Below, one piece after another: positions 1 to 10,203 of a stretch of 64,000 nt of DNA. The first letter of the stretch is position 1, and every line of letters begins with the position of its first letter. The stretch lies in assembly GCA_030220185.1 (NCBI GenBank), contig JASPKZ010002336.1, forward strand, positions 406,501 through 470,500, written 5' to 3'. This DNA is from Diploptera punctata (Eukaryota > Arthropoda > Insecta > Blattodea > Blaberidae). The translations under genes and the position numbers were made by a program. Below the pieces are notes generated by a model. It searched no databases. It was not told where the DNA came from and saw only the letters and a list, made by a program, of their open reading frames with translations.

Positions 1-235
1 CTCGAAATCAAATTTCCTGAGAATTCCAAAATTCATTAATTTTTCAATGTGGATTTTTTCCCAAATCATGAGCTCTTTAGGTTTTTTATTTGTTTTATTG
101 ATCTAGCATGTCTTTCAATTTGATGTTTTTCTAACCAAGCTTGATTAATGAATTTTGAAATTCCTGGGGAAGTTGATTTGATTTGGAGGTTCATCGGTCT
201 ACCAACAGATGGAGTAAGAAGCAATGCTTCAAAAC
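1..235. mobile_element. PLE foldback remnant (Penelope-like element)
   Basis: The left part (about 1-130) is the minus-strand end of a PLE coding region. From about 140 the plus strand reads LMNFEIPGEVDLIWRFIGLP, as in the C-terminal ends of the other PLE copies here. The two parts are inverted relative to each other. The left edge is cut by the window. Confidence 0.65.
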
Positions 236-304
236 TTTCTACAAAATTCTAACAAGTAGTATCCAGTTTTGATGTTATAGTTTTAAATTAACATTTTCCA
301 GAAT

Positions 305-425
305 TGGACATAGTTTATTTAGAAAGAAAAATTAACATTCAGACCAGAATTTGTATATAGTTAGAGATATGGGGTTCAAATCCTGGTCTAAGGATTAATT
401 TTTCTTTCTAAAATAAAAATAGTAT
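305..425 (+). repeat. tRNA-like repeat remnant (family F)
   Basis: A decayed copy is bounded by the inverted pair agaaagaaaaattaa and ttaatttttctttct. It keeps the B box-like ggttcaaatcc. It belongs to the same family as 10968-11470, 20821-21891 and 63421-63786. Confidence 0.5.
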
Positions 426-605
426 CCAAATTTATTTAACTTTTACAGGAATTAATCACTATGAGGTTTAATTTATGGTAAAATTACCATAGTATCCAGA
501 CTTACTCTCTATGTTGACACCTAATAGGTTACCATCATTGTGAATTTAGAATAAATAGGTCTACAATAATTTATGTTAACCTCATAGTGTTATTTCCTAC
601 CTACA
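425..605. repeat. small PLE-type foldback, terminal sequences only
   Basis: The outer ends are inverted copies of an end motif (cactatgaggtt on the left, aacctcatagtg on the right, followed by ttatttcctacc). The tail resembles that of the 105-bp hairpin at 41020. No coding is present. Confidence 0.5.
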
Positions 606-855
606 TAACTTAAGGTCTACAATTGTTCAGATTTTTAGTATCAGACAGATTTAAGGATAGAAATGGGAATATAATGGCACTGCACATGAATGATAAGTAG
701 GCCAAGAATGAAGTGGGAGAATAACATTAATTATGATTTGAGGGAGGTAAATTGTGCAGGAGACGATTACAAAACATTAGCTCAGGATAGGAATGTATGG
801 AGACCTTATGTCCTAGCAGCCATGGACCTATGGATTCGATAATGCCAATGAGTAA
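600..855 (+). mobile_element. internally deleted LINE remnant
   Basis: Positions 620-690 match the reverse-transcriptase start of the LINE at 17590 (gggaatataatggyactgyac). The sequence then jumps directly to the 3' coding end (aatgaagtgggagaataacattaattatg and the stop region with ggttcgataatgccaatgag). It is a deletion derivative without function. Confidence 0.6.
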
Positions 856-880
856 ATTAGTTATATATAACATTAGCCAC

Positions 881-925
881 ATATTATTATTATTATTATT
901 ATCATCATCATCATCATCATCATTA
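881..925. repeat. microsatellite (TTA)n-(TCA)n
   Basis: Simple trinucleotide repeats: (ATT)n then (ATC)n directly after the LINE remnant, whose 3' tail they may derive from. Confidence 0.9.
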
Positions 926-1013
926 TAGAAATTATGTCAAAAATTCCCAAATATATATAAAATATTGTTTGAAGAAGATCTTAAATTATTGTAGGTGAAA
1001 CTAAAGATACCTT

Positions 1014-1196
1014 TTTTATTTAACTTTCACAGGGAAAAAACTCTATGAGGTTTAATTTAAGAATTAAATTAATATTTTTATTACCTCACCTCATATCCTT
1101 TATATTTCTAGACTGCAGTTTCGGAGCTATATCTCCATCCTCAGTAGCCTCCCATTGACCGGTGTTAAGTCGTTTCTTGGTGGTTTTCTTCTTCAA
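1014..1196 (-). mobile_element. 5'-truncated PLE insertion, family I
   Basis: A 183-bp piece of PLE 3' end lies in minus orientation, flanked by an exact 11-bp target duplication aaagatacctt (1003-1013 and 1197-1207). The outward end has the complete tail (tttaactttcacaggg...ctatgaggttt). It is the only non-foldback copy with clear edges. It carries a ribozyme-like motif, listed separately. Confidence 0.8.
1105..1150 (-). ncRNA. candidate hammerhead ribozyme, family I
   Basis: On the minus strand: CUGAGGA (1138-1144), extra U, stem II GGAG/CUCC (1133-1136 with 1123-1126), GAAA (1119-1122), palindrome ACUGCAGU (1112-1119), then C as the cleavage-site base and UAG, which can pair with CUA just before the core. 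All invariant core bases are present. Confidence 0.65.
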
Positions 1197-1307
1197 AAAG
1201 ATACCTTACTCTTAAAATATATTTTGAGTTATATAGAATGTATCATATGTGCTAAAAAATTGAAATATTTATAATTTTATATGATCTTTTACAAAACATT
1301 CTTTCAG

Positions 1308-1396
1308 GGTAGGGAAAGAAGCTGAAGATGAACTTGATGGGCCAATCAATTCTGATGCAAGTATTGACTATGTAAAACTCCATGGTAGCTCTGAAG
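1308..1396 (+). CDS. ABCA-type transporter, exon a (linker after first ATPase domain)
   Basis: This is the first exon of the gene in the window. It has a good acceptor (ctttcag) and the donor gtacag. Only one frame is open: one base completes a codon begun upstream, 29 codons follow, and one base is left over. The peptide is acidic (VGKEAEDELDG...) and has no domain of its own, as expected for the cytoplasmic linker between the first nucleotide-binding domain and the second membrane domain. The leftover G joins in phase to the exon at 11617. The call rests on phase and context, so it is less certain than the later exons. The earlier half of the protein must lie upstream of the window. Confidence 0.75.
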
Positions 1397-2180
1397 GTAC
1401 AGAAATATTCATTTTATGGGAATTGTTACATGTGTACACAATATTATGCATGTACTGTGTTGGCTAGCCATTGCTGCTTGTGTAAAAATTGTGCAATGCT
1501 TTGATTTTTAACAGATACATTTTCTAACATTGCAGAGGATACTTTGAAATAATGCAATTTTGCATATAAGCAGCCTTTTTTTCAAGCATGTAACATGACA
1601 TTATATTCCACCTTTAATATTTTATATGCTATTAGCTATGCATGCTTTTTATTTACTATTTTGGGTAATAATTCAAGGTAAGCTGAAGACTTTTAATGGA
1701 AAATTTAACATTACTTTATAAAGCTGGTAGAGCTTCTTTCAATCCTTATGGGTATTACAAATTCTTACCGTATGCATGTTATTTACTCCAATAACTTATC
1801 TCTTGTGTAGAAATTCACAGAAAATAAATTTAGTATGGCCATAAAACCTGAAAAAAAGTAATTGTTTTAATTATAATTTTTTGGATATAAATTTCGGTGT
1901 GTGTGTTTGGTACCAGTACTTCATTTCTTAGGTGAGATAATCTGTAACAAGAAATTCATCACTATAACCACATCTCATTAGTCCCTATCCTCAGTAATAT
2001 ATATTACTCTTTCATTGCTGATTGTTTGTTTTAAAACATTTATATAATCATTTGTTGATATGTTGAATTTTTATTAAGTAGATGGAATTAAGCTTTCATT
2101 TTATTTATTTCTATCAATGTTAGGCTTCTACAGCTATTACTGTCTTGTACCAATACTCCAATGGCCTCTTGTCATATACA
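1397..2180. other. intron sequence, nothing recognised after the repeats
   Basis: From the donor at 1397 to the mariner remnant I see AT-rich intron without ORF or known repeat. The last 180 bases (about 2003-2180) are repeated at about 3362-3541. Confidence 0.6.
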
Positions 2181-2298
2181 AGGGGCATACTGAAAGTCAT
2201 AAGCAAAATTTTTTTTAAAAAATCATATTTATTTCAGACAAACAAGTACATCATCGTAATCTAGAGACTTGTATCACTTTTCAACATAGTCTCCATTT

Positions 2299-2458
2299 AA
2301 TTATATTATTTTTAGTCTGATCATCTTAACTCAATATTAATGTTGATTTCTTCTTGGACATGTTTCAAAACAACTCTGTTTTATCGTTGGCTTGTCCAGT
2401 CTGGACTAAAAATAATATAATTAAAATAACCTCAAAATATCACTTCCTAAAATTAAAT
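2299..2458. mobile_element. short PLE foldback, family IV, in the mariner remnant
   Basis: This 160-bp inverted structure is flanked by an exact 13-bp duplication atagtctccattt (2286-2298 and 2459-2471). The left end begins at attatattattttt; the right end extends further with the tail aacctcaaaatatcacttccta. The hammerhead-like core is damaged here (CUGACGA changed to CCAACGA). Confidence 0.85.
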
Positions 2459-3089
2459 ATAGTCTCCATTTCTTTCCACACATTTTTCCCATTGTTCTAC
2501 AAGCTTGAAAATACCCTTACGGTAGAAGTCCATTCCAGCTGCTCAAAGACACTGACACACTGCTTTCCAAATATCCTCCAACGTCTTGTAGCGTTGGCCT
2601 CTCAGCTGATTTTTCACAGAACTGAAAAGATGGCAGTCGGAGGGTGCCAAGTTGGGACTGTAGGGAGGATGCAGAAGAGTTATGGAGTCTTTTGGGATGC
2701 GCAGGGTTGCATTCTGATTGAATTTCTTGAACATGGACAAACCATAAATGCTGACCGCTATGTCCAGACACTTGTGGAGCTGTCATGCATTGCACAATAA
2801 ATGACTGGAAAGATCATTCTCCGACACAATAATGTGCGTCCTCACCACACTGCTTGTGCCACTGTGGAGAAGATCAGGAAATTTGGGTGGAAACTTTTTT
2901 GCAGCCTCCCTGCACTCCCAGTTTCACTCCCTCCGACTACCCTCTTTTTGGTTCTGTGAAGAATCAGCTGCGAGGTCAATGCTACGAGACACTGGAGGAT
3001 ATTCGGAAAGCAGTGCATCAGTGTCTTCGAGCAACTGGAATGGATTTAATTAAAATTACAGTGGGAGGAAACACTATGAGGTATTTACA

Positions 3090-3192
3090 TTAATGAATGA
3101 GTTGGAGAAAATGCTTTAACATCTCACCTCATGAAGACATGCAACTTTATGAGGTGAGATGTTAAAGCATTTTCTCCAACTAATTCATTAAA
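3090..3192. repeat. PLE-type hairpin in the mariner remnant
   Basis: Perfect arms of over 30 bp (gagttggagaaaatgc... and its reverse complement) surround a short loop with gcaactttatgaggtgag. The left outer sequence has the end motif cactatgagg. Related to 18955-19135. Confidence 0.7.
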
Positions 3193-3552
3193 GCTGGAAT
3201 ATTTTCAAGCTTGTAGAAAAATGAGTGCAAAGAAATGGAGACTGTGTTGAAAAGTGACACAAAAGTCTGTAGATTACGATGACATACTTGGTTTGTCTAA
3301 AATAAATATTATGATTTCTTTAAAAAATGTTGCTCATGACTTTCAGTAAGTCCTTTGTATGTTACTCTTTCATTGCTGATCGTTAATTTTAAAAATCTAT
3401 ATAATCCTTTGTTGATATGTTGACTTTTTATTAAGTAGATGGAATATTGTAAGCATTCATTTTATTTATTTCTATCTATGTTAGGCTTCTACAGCTATTG
3501 CTGTCTTGTACCAATATTCTGACGGCCTTTTGTCATATACATCTTCAGATCT

Positions 3553-4375
3553 CCATCCTCTTCTCCTCATTGATCTCATTATTTAATTTTTCCAAGTTTA
3601 TTTTCTTAGTACTCCTTTCCCTCATCTTCCCCTAGGCTGTTATTGGTGCATTATTTTTAGACCATATATCATCTCCCATTCTCTTCAGATCCCCAAACCA
3701 TTTGAGACTCTTAGTATTGTTTCTTCAGCATCCATTTTTTTTTAGTTAATTTATAGAAATAGGATAACATTTTCCTAATAACAGTTAGTTTTTATTTTTG
3801 AATTTGGACTATTAGAAGCCTCGTGCCTGCAGTGTGTTTGAAAGCTTGCCAAAATGTTTAAAGAAAAAAATATGAAATATGATACCGGTGAGATATAGTT
3901 GATTATTTTCTGAGAGGTATTGGCTGCTATGAATCATTAAATATTATAGCACTTTGAATGTAGGATATACAGATAACTAAAAAAAAGTAATCATAAAAAA
4001 ACTTCCAGCAAGTTAAATAACAGCATGTCATAATGGATTAGTTACTACTTTTATTATATTGTTCCAATATAAGCCACAGCAAGTTGTAGTCTTGCAAAGT
4101 ATAAAGCCTATTAACCTTGTGTTCTGATCTTTGTACTGGAAAGTTATCAAGTAGGCCAAAATACATTCTGCAAGTGTTGTGTTGATGGCATGTTTATTAG
4201 GAACCTTAAAAGCAATTCAAACTCAACTTTATTCTTCAATATATATCAAATCATTTTTGGGAATTTTTCCCTTTGCAAAATGGTAATTTTTTATGGCTCT
4301 TTTACTATGTATACATGATAAAAATACAATTGTGAATTTTGTAACAGGTTAAATATTCTTCCAATTTTTAAATAC
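3553..4375. other. intron, no feature recognised
   Basis: AT-rich sequence with no convincing ORF, splice-flanked exon or known repeat. Confidence 0.6.
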
Positions 4376-4414
4376 ATCTAATTCTTGTAATCAAATGGTA
4401 AAGAGAAAAATGTA

Positions 4415-4490
4415 TGCCTGAACTGGGAATCGAACCCCGAACCTTCAGCTTTCCATGCTGATGCTCTTTAAGTATTGAGCTAATTCAGGC
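4415..4490 (-). repeat. tRNA-like body, family B
   Basis: Reverse-strand cloverleaf-like sequence: GCCTGAA/TTCAGGC acceptor stem, A and B box-like parts. The D region is damaged (ttaagtattgagc). Confidence 0.6.
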
Positions 4491-4789
4491 TTCCTTCCCA
4501 TCCAAGCATAAATCCTTCCTTTATCTTACTGTCTTGGTCCCACATTCAATGCAATGAATCATCATTCACAAATACACAAAATTAAGAAGACATGAAGGGA
4601 CTCCACATAGCTAAAGCTTATTTATTAAATTAATATTAAGAAGCTAAAGCTGTTACTATGATTGAAATAAGTATATTAAAGCACACAATTAAATTATTGT
4701 AATCAAATGGTAAAGAGAAAAATTTATGCCTGAACAATATACTTATTTCAATCATAGTAACAGCTTTAGCTTCTTAATATTAATTTAAT

Positions 4790-5440
4790 TTAAATTTGAC
4801 AGCCCAGAAATATTCAATGGAAATATCTACCAATAAAACTAAAATAATGGCTTTTTGTGGAAAATCTCCAATACCAAGCAAATTTTGTTTAAATAACATT
4901 TTAGAGAGAGTTAATGAGTTTACTTATTTAGGATATAAACTCTCTTTTGTTGAAAATTTGGATTTATCAGAGAAAATTGTGACATTCAACAAATCAATGG
5001 GCATCATTAATAGAGTTTTAAAACCTTCATTAGTGCAAAAATCAACTCGTACTCGTCTTTATCAAATAATGGCTCGACCAGTCCTATGTTATGGGAGTGA
5101 AGCATGGACTATAAGGACGAGAGATGAAAGCAGACTAACAGCTTGTGAGATGAGATTTATGCGCCGAACAGCTGGCTACACCAAATGGGATCGAAAGAAA
5201 AATGTAGAAATCCTTCAAGAACTTAATGTGTCACCAATACTGGACTACATCTCCAGATATCAGCTAAACTGGAAGGAACATGTCTCAAGAATGGCTAGAT
5301 CCAGGATCCCCAAGACAATAATGAACTACTGTCCAAATGGGGAAACGGTCACTTGGTCGACCTATGAAAAGATGGCACAAAAACCGCATTCTCAGGCCGT
5401 AATAGTTCTTCTAGGACTAATACCTGGCAGGATGATGATG
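4790..5440 (+). pseudogene. 5'-truncated LINE reverse transcriptase, 3' part
   Basis: The reading frame encodes the C-terminal part of a non-LTR retrotransposon polymerase: QKYSMEISTNKTKIMAF, FTYLGYKLS, PVLCYGSEAWTIR, RFMRRTAGYTKWDRKKN, SRYQLNWKEHVSRMARS. It is flanked by a 13-bp target duplication atattaatttaat (4777-4789 and 5441-5453) and ends in (GAT)n. A closely similar, longer copy is at 48333-49439. The truncated 5' end and exact duplications are typical of target-primed insertion. Recent but inactive. Confidence 0.85.
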
Positions 5441-5598
5441 ATATTAATTTAATAAATAATGCTTTAGCTATGTGGAGTCCCTTCATGTCTTCTTAATTTA
5501 GAAGTCATTCATTATGTATTTGTGAATGATTCATTGCATTTGAATGTGGGACCAAGACAGTAAGGTAAAGAAAGGATTTATGCTTGAATGGGAAGGAA

Positions 5599-5673
5599 GC
5601 CTGAATTAGCTCAATGGGTAAGAGCATCAGCATGGAAAGCTGAAGGTTCAGGGTTCGATTCCTGGTTCAGGCA
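5599..5673 (+). repeat. tRNA-like body, family B
   Basis: It has a perfect 7-bp acceptor stem (GCCTGAA with TTCAGGC), a D stem GCTC/GAGC, and an anticodon arm TCAGC-atggaaa-GCTGA, which would give anticodon GGA. The T arm has B box ggttcgattcc. It has a short variable loop, unlike real serine tRNA. Confidence 0.65.
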
Positions 5674-5921
5674 TACATTTTTCTCTTTACCATATGATTA
5701 CAATAATTTAGTTGTGTACTTTAATATACTTATTTCAATCATAGTAACAGCTTTAGCTTCTTAATATTAATTTAATAAATAATGCTTTAGTTATGTGGAG
5801 TCATTTCATGTCTTCTTAATTTAGAAGCCATTCATTGTGTACTTGTGAATGATTCATTGCATTTGAATGTGGGACCAAGACAGTAAGGTGAAGGAAGGAT
5901 TTATGCTTGAATGGGAAGGAA

Positions 5922-5997
5922 GCCTTGAATTAGCTCAATGGTTAAGAGCATCAGCATGGAAAGCTGAAGGTTCGGGTTTTGATTCCCGGTTCAGGCA
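5922..5997 (+). repeat. tRNA-like body, family B, second tandem copy
   Basis: It lies about 323 bases after the previous copy, with the same flanks (gagaaa-type left, aaatttttctctt right). One extra base in the acceptor stem and a ggttttgattcc B box show decay. Confidence 0.6.
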
Positions 5998-6317
5998 TAA
6001 ATTTTTCTCTTTATCATTTGATTACAATAATTTAGTTGTGTACTTTAATATACTTATTTCAATCATAGTAACAGCTTTAGCTTCTTAATATTAATTTAAT
6101 AAATAATGCTTTAGTTATGTGGAGTCCCTTCATCTCTTCTTAATTTAAAAGCCATTCATTGTGTATTTGTGAATGATTCATTGCATTTGAATGTGGGACC
6201 AAGACAGTAAGGTAAAGGAAGGATTAATATTTAATTTTAGGAAGTTATATTTTGAGGTTATTTTAATTATATTATTTTTAGTCTGGACATCTTACCTCAA
6301 TATTAATGTTGATTTGT

Positions 6318-6360
6318 TCCTGAACATGTTTCAAAACAATTCTGTTTTATCGTCAGCTTT
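6318..6360 (-). ncRNA. candidate hammerhead ribozyme, family IV
   Basis: CUGACGA (6350-6356), extra U, stem II AAAAC/GUUUU (6344-6348 with 6333-6337), GAAA (6329-6332), palindrome ACAUGU (6324-6329). The core is intact; stem I is weak. Confidence 0.55.
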
Positions 6361-6473
6361 CCCAGACTGGTTTTATTTATGTTGCATTATGTTGCACAAC
6401 CTGGATGTCGATGTCAGCTCCATCCTGTGGTTGGCCAAAGAACCTCCAAACAAGGTCACCCTCCATCGGTATA

Positions 6474-6930
6474 TCAAAATTCATAACTCTGTTTCTGTTC
6501 TTCTGAATATAAATTTTTTCCCAAATAGTCAACTTTTTTTGTATTTTCTAACTGTTTTAATAATTTAGTGTCTGAATTTATATTATGTTTTTCAGACCAA
6601 ACGTGAGCAGCAACTGCAGATTTTTCTATTTCCCCATTTTTAATATTTCTTATGTGTTCTTTGGTTCTAATTTTTAGGTTTCTTTTTGTTTTTCCTATAT
6701 ATATCTTTTCACAACCCATGCATTCAATTTGATATATTCCTGACTTTATTTTTTTCATTTTTGTTGGTTTTTATTAGTTTATTTAAACTGTAGTTATTTT
6801 TTGGTGCTAATTTAATATTAAACTTCTCAAATATCTTTTGAAATGTATTATGTACCCAAGGGTGATATGTGAATTTCCTATATTTTTTCATAGGTGGTTC
6901 TTCTTTTTCAAGAGTACTTCTGTTTATCAT
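6474..6930 (-). pseudogene. PLE GIY-YIG endonuclease, left arm
   Basis: The minus strand reads KKYRKFTYHPWVHNTFQKIF, then SGIYQIECMGCEKIYIGKTK and RNLKIRTKEHIRNI, in two overlapping frames. GIYQI...YIGKTKR...R...EH is the GIY-YIG nuclease core used by Penelope-type retroelements to nick target DNA. The upstream reverse transcriptase is missing and frames are broken, so this copy cannot be autonomous. Confidence 0.85.
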
Positions 6931-7134
6931 TTTTTTGTTTTTTATACTTTTCTATCCTTTTATGTACCATTTTTTCATCAAATCTGTTTTCTTTTGCTAC
7001 TTTGATTATGTGTTTTTTCTCATAGAAAAATTGAATTCGGGATTCATAGGAAAGAAACTCATACGGAAAATTTTATAAAATCAACAGGGTCATTCCAATT
7101 GGACATAAATTAGGAGCCTTTAATAGTTTAACTC

Positions 7135-7440
7135 GGGGCACGCCGTAGCGTAGTGGTTAAGGCACTGAGCTACAAGCCGGAGGGTCGAGGGTTCAAGTCC
7201 CGTTGGGGTCAGGATTTTTAAACTGACCCAAACCCTCTGGCGGCACTATGGCCCTGGGGTCGACTCAGCCTCTAACTGAAATGAGTACCAGACGCTTGTT
7301 CTGGGGTAAAGGCGGCCGTCACGCAGGGCTGACAACCCGGCTGACATAAAGTGCCGATTGTCTAGAAAAAGTGGGAGCCTTAACCTCCTACTACCCCAAG
7401 GGCCTCCTGAGGCCTGTTGTGGGATCACAAAAAAAAAATG
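7135..7440 (+). mobile_element. SINE, tRNA-headed, in the PLE
   Basis: It has an A box-like gcgtagtggttaaggc and B box gggttcaagtccc, then a body with gaccccaggg-type sequences and a poly-A tail. It is flanked by gtttaactc (7126-7134 and 7441-7449) and splits a PLE reading frame (GAFNS|LTHRLVN). Other copies are at 39228-39512 and 11858-12062. Confidence 0.85.
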
Positions 7441-8166
7441 GTTTAACTCATAGATTGGTAAACTTACCCTTAAACGAAGAAGATTTCAAACATGAGAAAA
7501 AACACATAATCAAAGTAGCAAGAGAAAACGGGTTTGATGAAAAAATGGTACATAAAAGGATAGAAAAGTATAAAAAACAAAAAATGATAAACAGAAGTAT
7601 TCTTGAAAAAGAAAAACCACCTATGAAAAAATATAGGAAATTCACATATCACCCTTGGGTACATAATACATTTCAAAAGATATTTGAGAAGTTTAATATT
7701 AAATTAGCACCAAATAACTACAGTTAAATAAACTAATAAAAACCAACAAAAATGAAAAAACTGATAAAAATAAAAAGTCAGGAATATATCAAATTGAATG
7801 CATGGGTTGTGAAAAGATATATATAGGAAAAACAAAAAGAAACCTAAAAATTAGAACCAAAGAACACATAAGAAATATTAAAAATGGGGAAATAGAAAAA
7901 TCTGCAGTTGCTGCTCATGTTTGGTCTGAAAAACATAATATAAATTCAGACACTAAATTATTAAAACAGTTAGAAAATACAAAAGAGTTGACTATTTGGG
8001 AAAAAATTTATATTCAGAAGAACAGAAACAGAGTTATGAATTTTGATATACCGATGGAGCGTGACCTTGTTTGGAGGTTCTTTGGCCAACCACAAGATGC
8101 AGCTGACATCGACATCCAGGTTGTGCAACATAATGCAACATACATAAAACCAGTCTGGGAAAGCTG
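7441..8166 (+). pseudogene. PLE endonuclease region, right arm
   Basis: Plus-strand frames encode THRLVNLPLNEEDFKHEKKH, then KYRKFTYHPWVHNTFQKIFE, and after a frame change CEKIYIGKTKRNLKIRTKEH with WEKIYIQKNRNRVMNFDIP and a C-terminal stop. Domain order is the link from reverse transcriptase to GIY-YIG. The GIY half (SGIYQIEC) is in the adjacent frame. It is the inverted partner of 6474-6930. Confidence 0.85.
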
Positions 8167-8203
8167 ACGATAAAACAGAATTGTTTTGAAACATGTTCAA
8201 GAA
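8160..8203 (+). ncRNA. candidate hammerhead ribozyme, family IV
   Basis: CUGACGA (8164-8170), extra U8171, stem II AAAAC (8172-8176) with GUUUU (8183-8187), GAAA (8188-8191), palindrome ACAUGU (8191-8196). It lies just after the stop of the PLE frame. Confidence 0.6.
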
Positions 8204-8283
8204 CAAATCAACATTAATATTGAGGTAAGATGTCCAGACTAAAAATAATATAAAGGAAGGATTTATGCTTGAATTTAATGGAA

Positions 8284-8358
8284 GCGTGAATTAGCTCATT
8301 GGTTAAGAGCATCAGCATGGAAAGCTGAAGGTTTGAGGTTCGATTCCCAGTTCAGGCA
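8284..8358 (+). repeat. tRNA-like body, family B
   Basis: The last tandem copy of the composite element; anticodon arm TCAGC-atggaaa-GCTGA. The long tail that ends the composite follows it. Confidence 0.6.
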
Positions 8359-8524
8359 TAAATTTTTCTCTTTACCATTTGATTACAATAATTTAGTTGT
8401 GTACTTTAATATACTTATTTCAATCATAGTAACAGCTTTAGCTTCTTAATATTAATTTAATATCTAATTCAGTTCATTATTACATACACACATCAAGTAG
8501 TGAAACCGTGTGTGTGTGATCTAA

Positions 8525-9080
8525 TGCCGCCCACTGTACCTTATGTGCTTCAGGTTCCGCACTAAGCAGATAGATGGCATTAATGTGGTCTACTTTCAAT
8601 TTATGCACCACGCTGGCATACCACTTTACATAGATGGTGTATTCTTGTATTGGTACAGAGAGGGGAGTAGCATGAGTGTATGTTTATGTATGTATAGTGT
8701 AAAGTGTGTTGTTTGCGGCATGATGATGAAGAGAAGGGAGAAGATGAAAACTGGTGTTGGCATATAGCTACTCCTATCAGAAAGCACCAAGGGGTCTGCC
8801 AGGCTTAAAATCCCCATCCGACGGACTAATTACTATCAACAATACCACATGTCGTCTCAATATACATAACTGCAGAGAAATTTGCAATTTAATGCAGGAA
8901 TCTGGTGCACAATCTAGTGATTAAAAATTGTATACCACCTCTCCTAGCCCCGAGATTGGAAATTTTGGAATTAAATTAACATTTTAAATTTTCAATCCTG
9001 CTGTATATTGAACATGGGTCCACTAGTCAGGAAACAGCCATGCTATTACCTGAGCCAGCATGGAACACTACTACTAGTGA
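8525..9080. repeat. interspersed repeat, family E
   Basis: It matches 15060-15745 over most of its length (agatagatggcattaatgtgg, gatgatgaagagaagggagaag, tctggtgcacaatctagtga). Unknown class, no coding. The E copy at 15 kb is interrupted by a LINE fragment. Confidence 0.7.
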
Positions 9081-9589
9081 CTGTTTTCTATTCTTCCAGT
9101 TGTAATTAAAAATTACTGTATGGAGGTGTTGAAGTTCAATGTTTAATAAATCAGGATGACAAAGTTTCTTGGCTCGATCTGTCAATGTTTTGATGATTCC
9201 AAGTTACTGACAGGTATTTTAACAAAACCTCGAATCATCACCCTAAATAGAAACTACCTTTGATCACAGCAGCAGACTTATAATATTTAATTTTAATTTT
9301 TAATGGAGAATAACTTCTGCCTTCACTGTCTTGACTCCCTGAATTACTCCTGATTTTTTTAGATTAATTTCTCGTCCCTACAATTCATTAAAGATACTTA
9401 ATAATTTTATAATGGTATTTGGTTACAAATTTCATTTGGTATTTTAAATATAATTATTTTTTGCATAAATTATAACAACATAGAATATTAATTTACATAT
9501 ATTTCTCTTTTAAAAATAAATATACATCTTGTCATTCACAGTTTTATTTAATTCTTAAAATAATGGAAATTATTAGTTGTGCAGTATTA

Positions 9590-9945
9590 CAAGGTCCCAC
9601 GCCGTAACCGAGTGGTTAAGGCAGGAAGCCTTGGCGCAGAGCTATGGGACTTTCGCTAGTTCGAGTCTCCATGGGGGAAGAAATTTTCTCATGGAATTTC
9701 GGCCAGTATGGGACTGGTGCCCACCCAGCATCATGAGGCATTTTGGTAGCTACAATAAGTAGCGGCTTCAGGTTGGGAAAACCAGCTATAACGGCTGGGG
9801 GACTCGACATGCTGACCACATGTCAGCCCTACACTGGCTGATGATCATCTACCTCTGTGATTGACACATGTGGATGTGGGACCAGCAGCCGGCTGGTAGG
9901 CTAAGGGCCTTCTAGGCCTATCATGCCAGGAGAGAAAAGTATTAC
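9590..9945 (+). mobile_element. SINE, tRNA-headed (family C)
   Basis: It begins with a class II-like tRNA head (cacgccgtaaccgagtgg, later agttcgagtctcc) and continues with a body containing agtatgggactggtgcc. A second copy is at 49454-49745. Confidence 0.75.
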
Positions 9946-10203
9946 AAGTAAGAATTCTTGTTCATTATTATAATTTATTTAGATAATAAGCTGTCTGACT
10001 CAAACAATAAATTGTATAACTTAAAATCATAATTGACTTCAAAAATCTATCTTACTACTCAAAGATTCTAATAATTTATTTTAAGATTTTAATACTTATG
10101 TTTTATTTATTCCTTAATTATATAGGAATTATAACAGAAGAAAAAAGGAAATATGAAACAAAAAATGTTATTAATAGTTAACAATTTGTGTTGAACCCTG
10201 CAG

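Larger units (their letters stand above)
2181..3352. pseudogene. mariner (DD34D-type) transposon remnant, rearranged
   Basis: The ends are inverted repeats (catactgaaagtcataagcaaaa at 2186 and ttgctcatgactttcagtaag near 3328-3348). On the minus strand at 2543-2740 the transposase C-terminus is readable: HPPYSPNLAPSDCHLFSSVKNQL, including the SPxLAPSDxHLF motif with the third catalytic Asp. A second, plus-strand copy of the same part (PSDYPLFGSVKNQLRGQCYE) lies at 2854-3060, so the element is duplicated in inverted order. Stops and missing N-terminal parts show it is dead. A PLE foldback (2299-2458) and another hairpin (3095-3188) interrupt it. Confidence 0.75.
6226..8250. mobile_element. 2-kb PLE foldback, family IV
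   Basis: It is flanked by an exact 13-bp duplication taaaggaaggatt (6213-6225 and 8251-8263). The two arms are inverted copies of a PLE 3' half. The left arm (minus) and right arm (plus) both encode the linker after the reverse transcriptase and the GIY-YIG endonuclease. The left end has the full tail (tttaggaagttatattttgagg); the right end stops at ctaaaaataatat. Confidence 0.88.
4385..8461. mobile_element. composite tRNA-like foldback element (family B) with nested LINE, PLE and SINE
   Basis: The whole block is flanked by atctaattc (4376-4384 and 8462-8470). The left outward end stops at the short edge (ttgtaatcaaatgg). The right one carries an additional tail (taatttagttg...ttaatattaatttaat). 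Inside are one inverted and three direct tRNA-like bodies in about 320-bp units, interrupted by a LINE (4790-5440) and a PLE (6226-8250) that itself holds a SINE (7135-7440). Confidence 0.7.

Noticed and set aside
8543..8767. ORF in repeat E as a protein gene
   Set aside because: The same region at 15.1 kb is not open, and the sequence is an interspersed repeat without recognisable protein.
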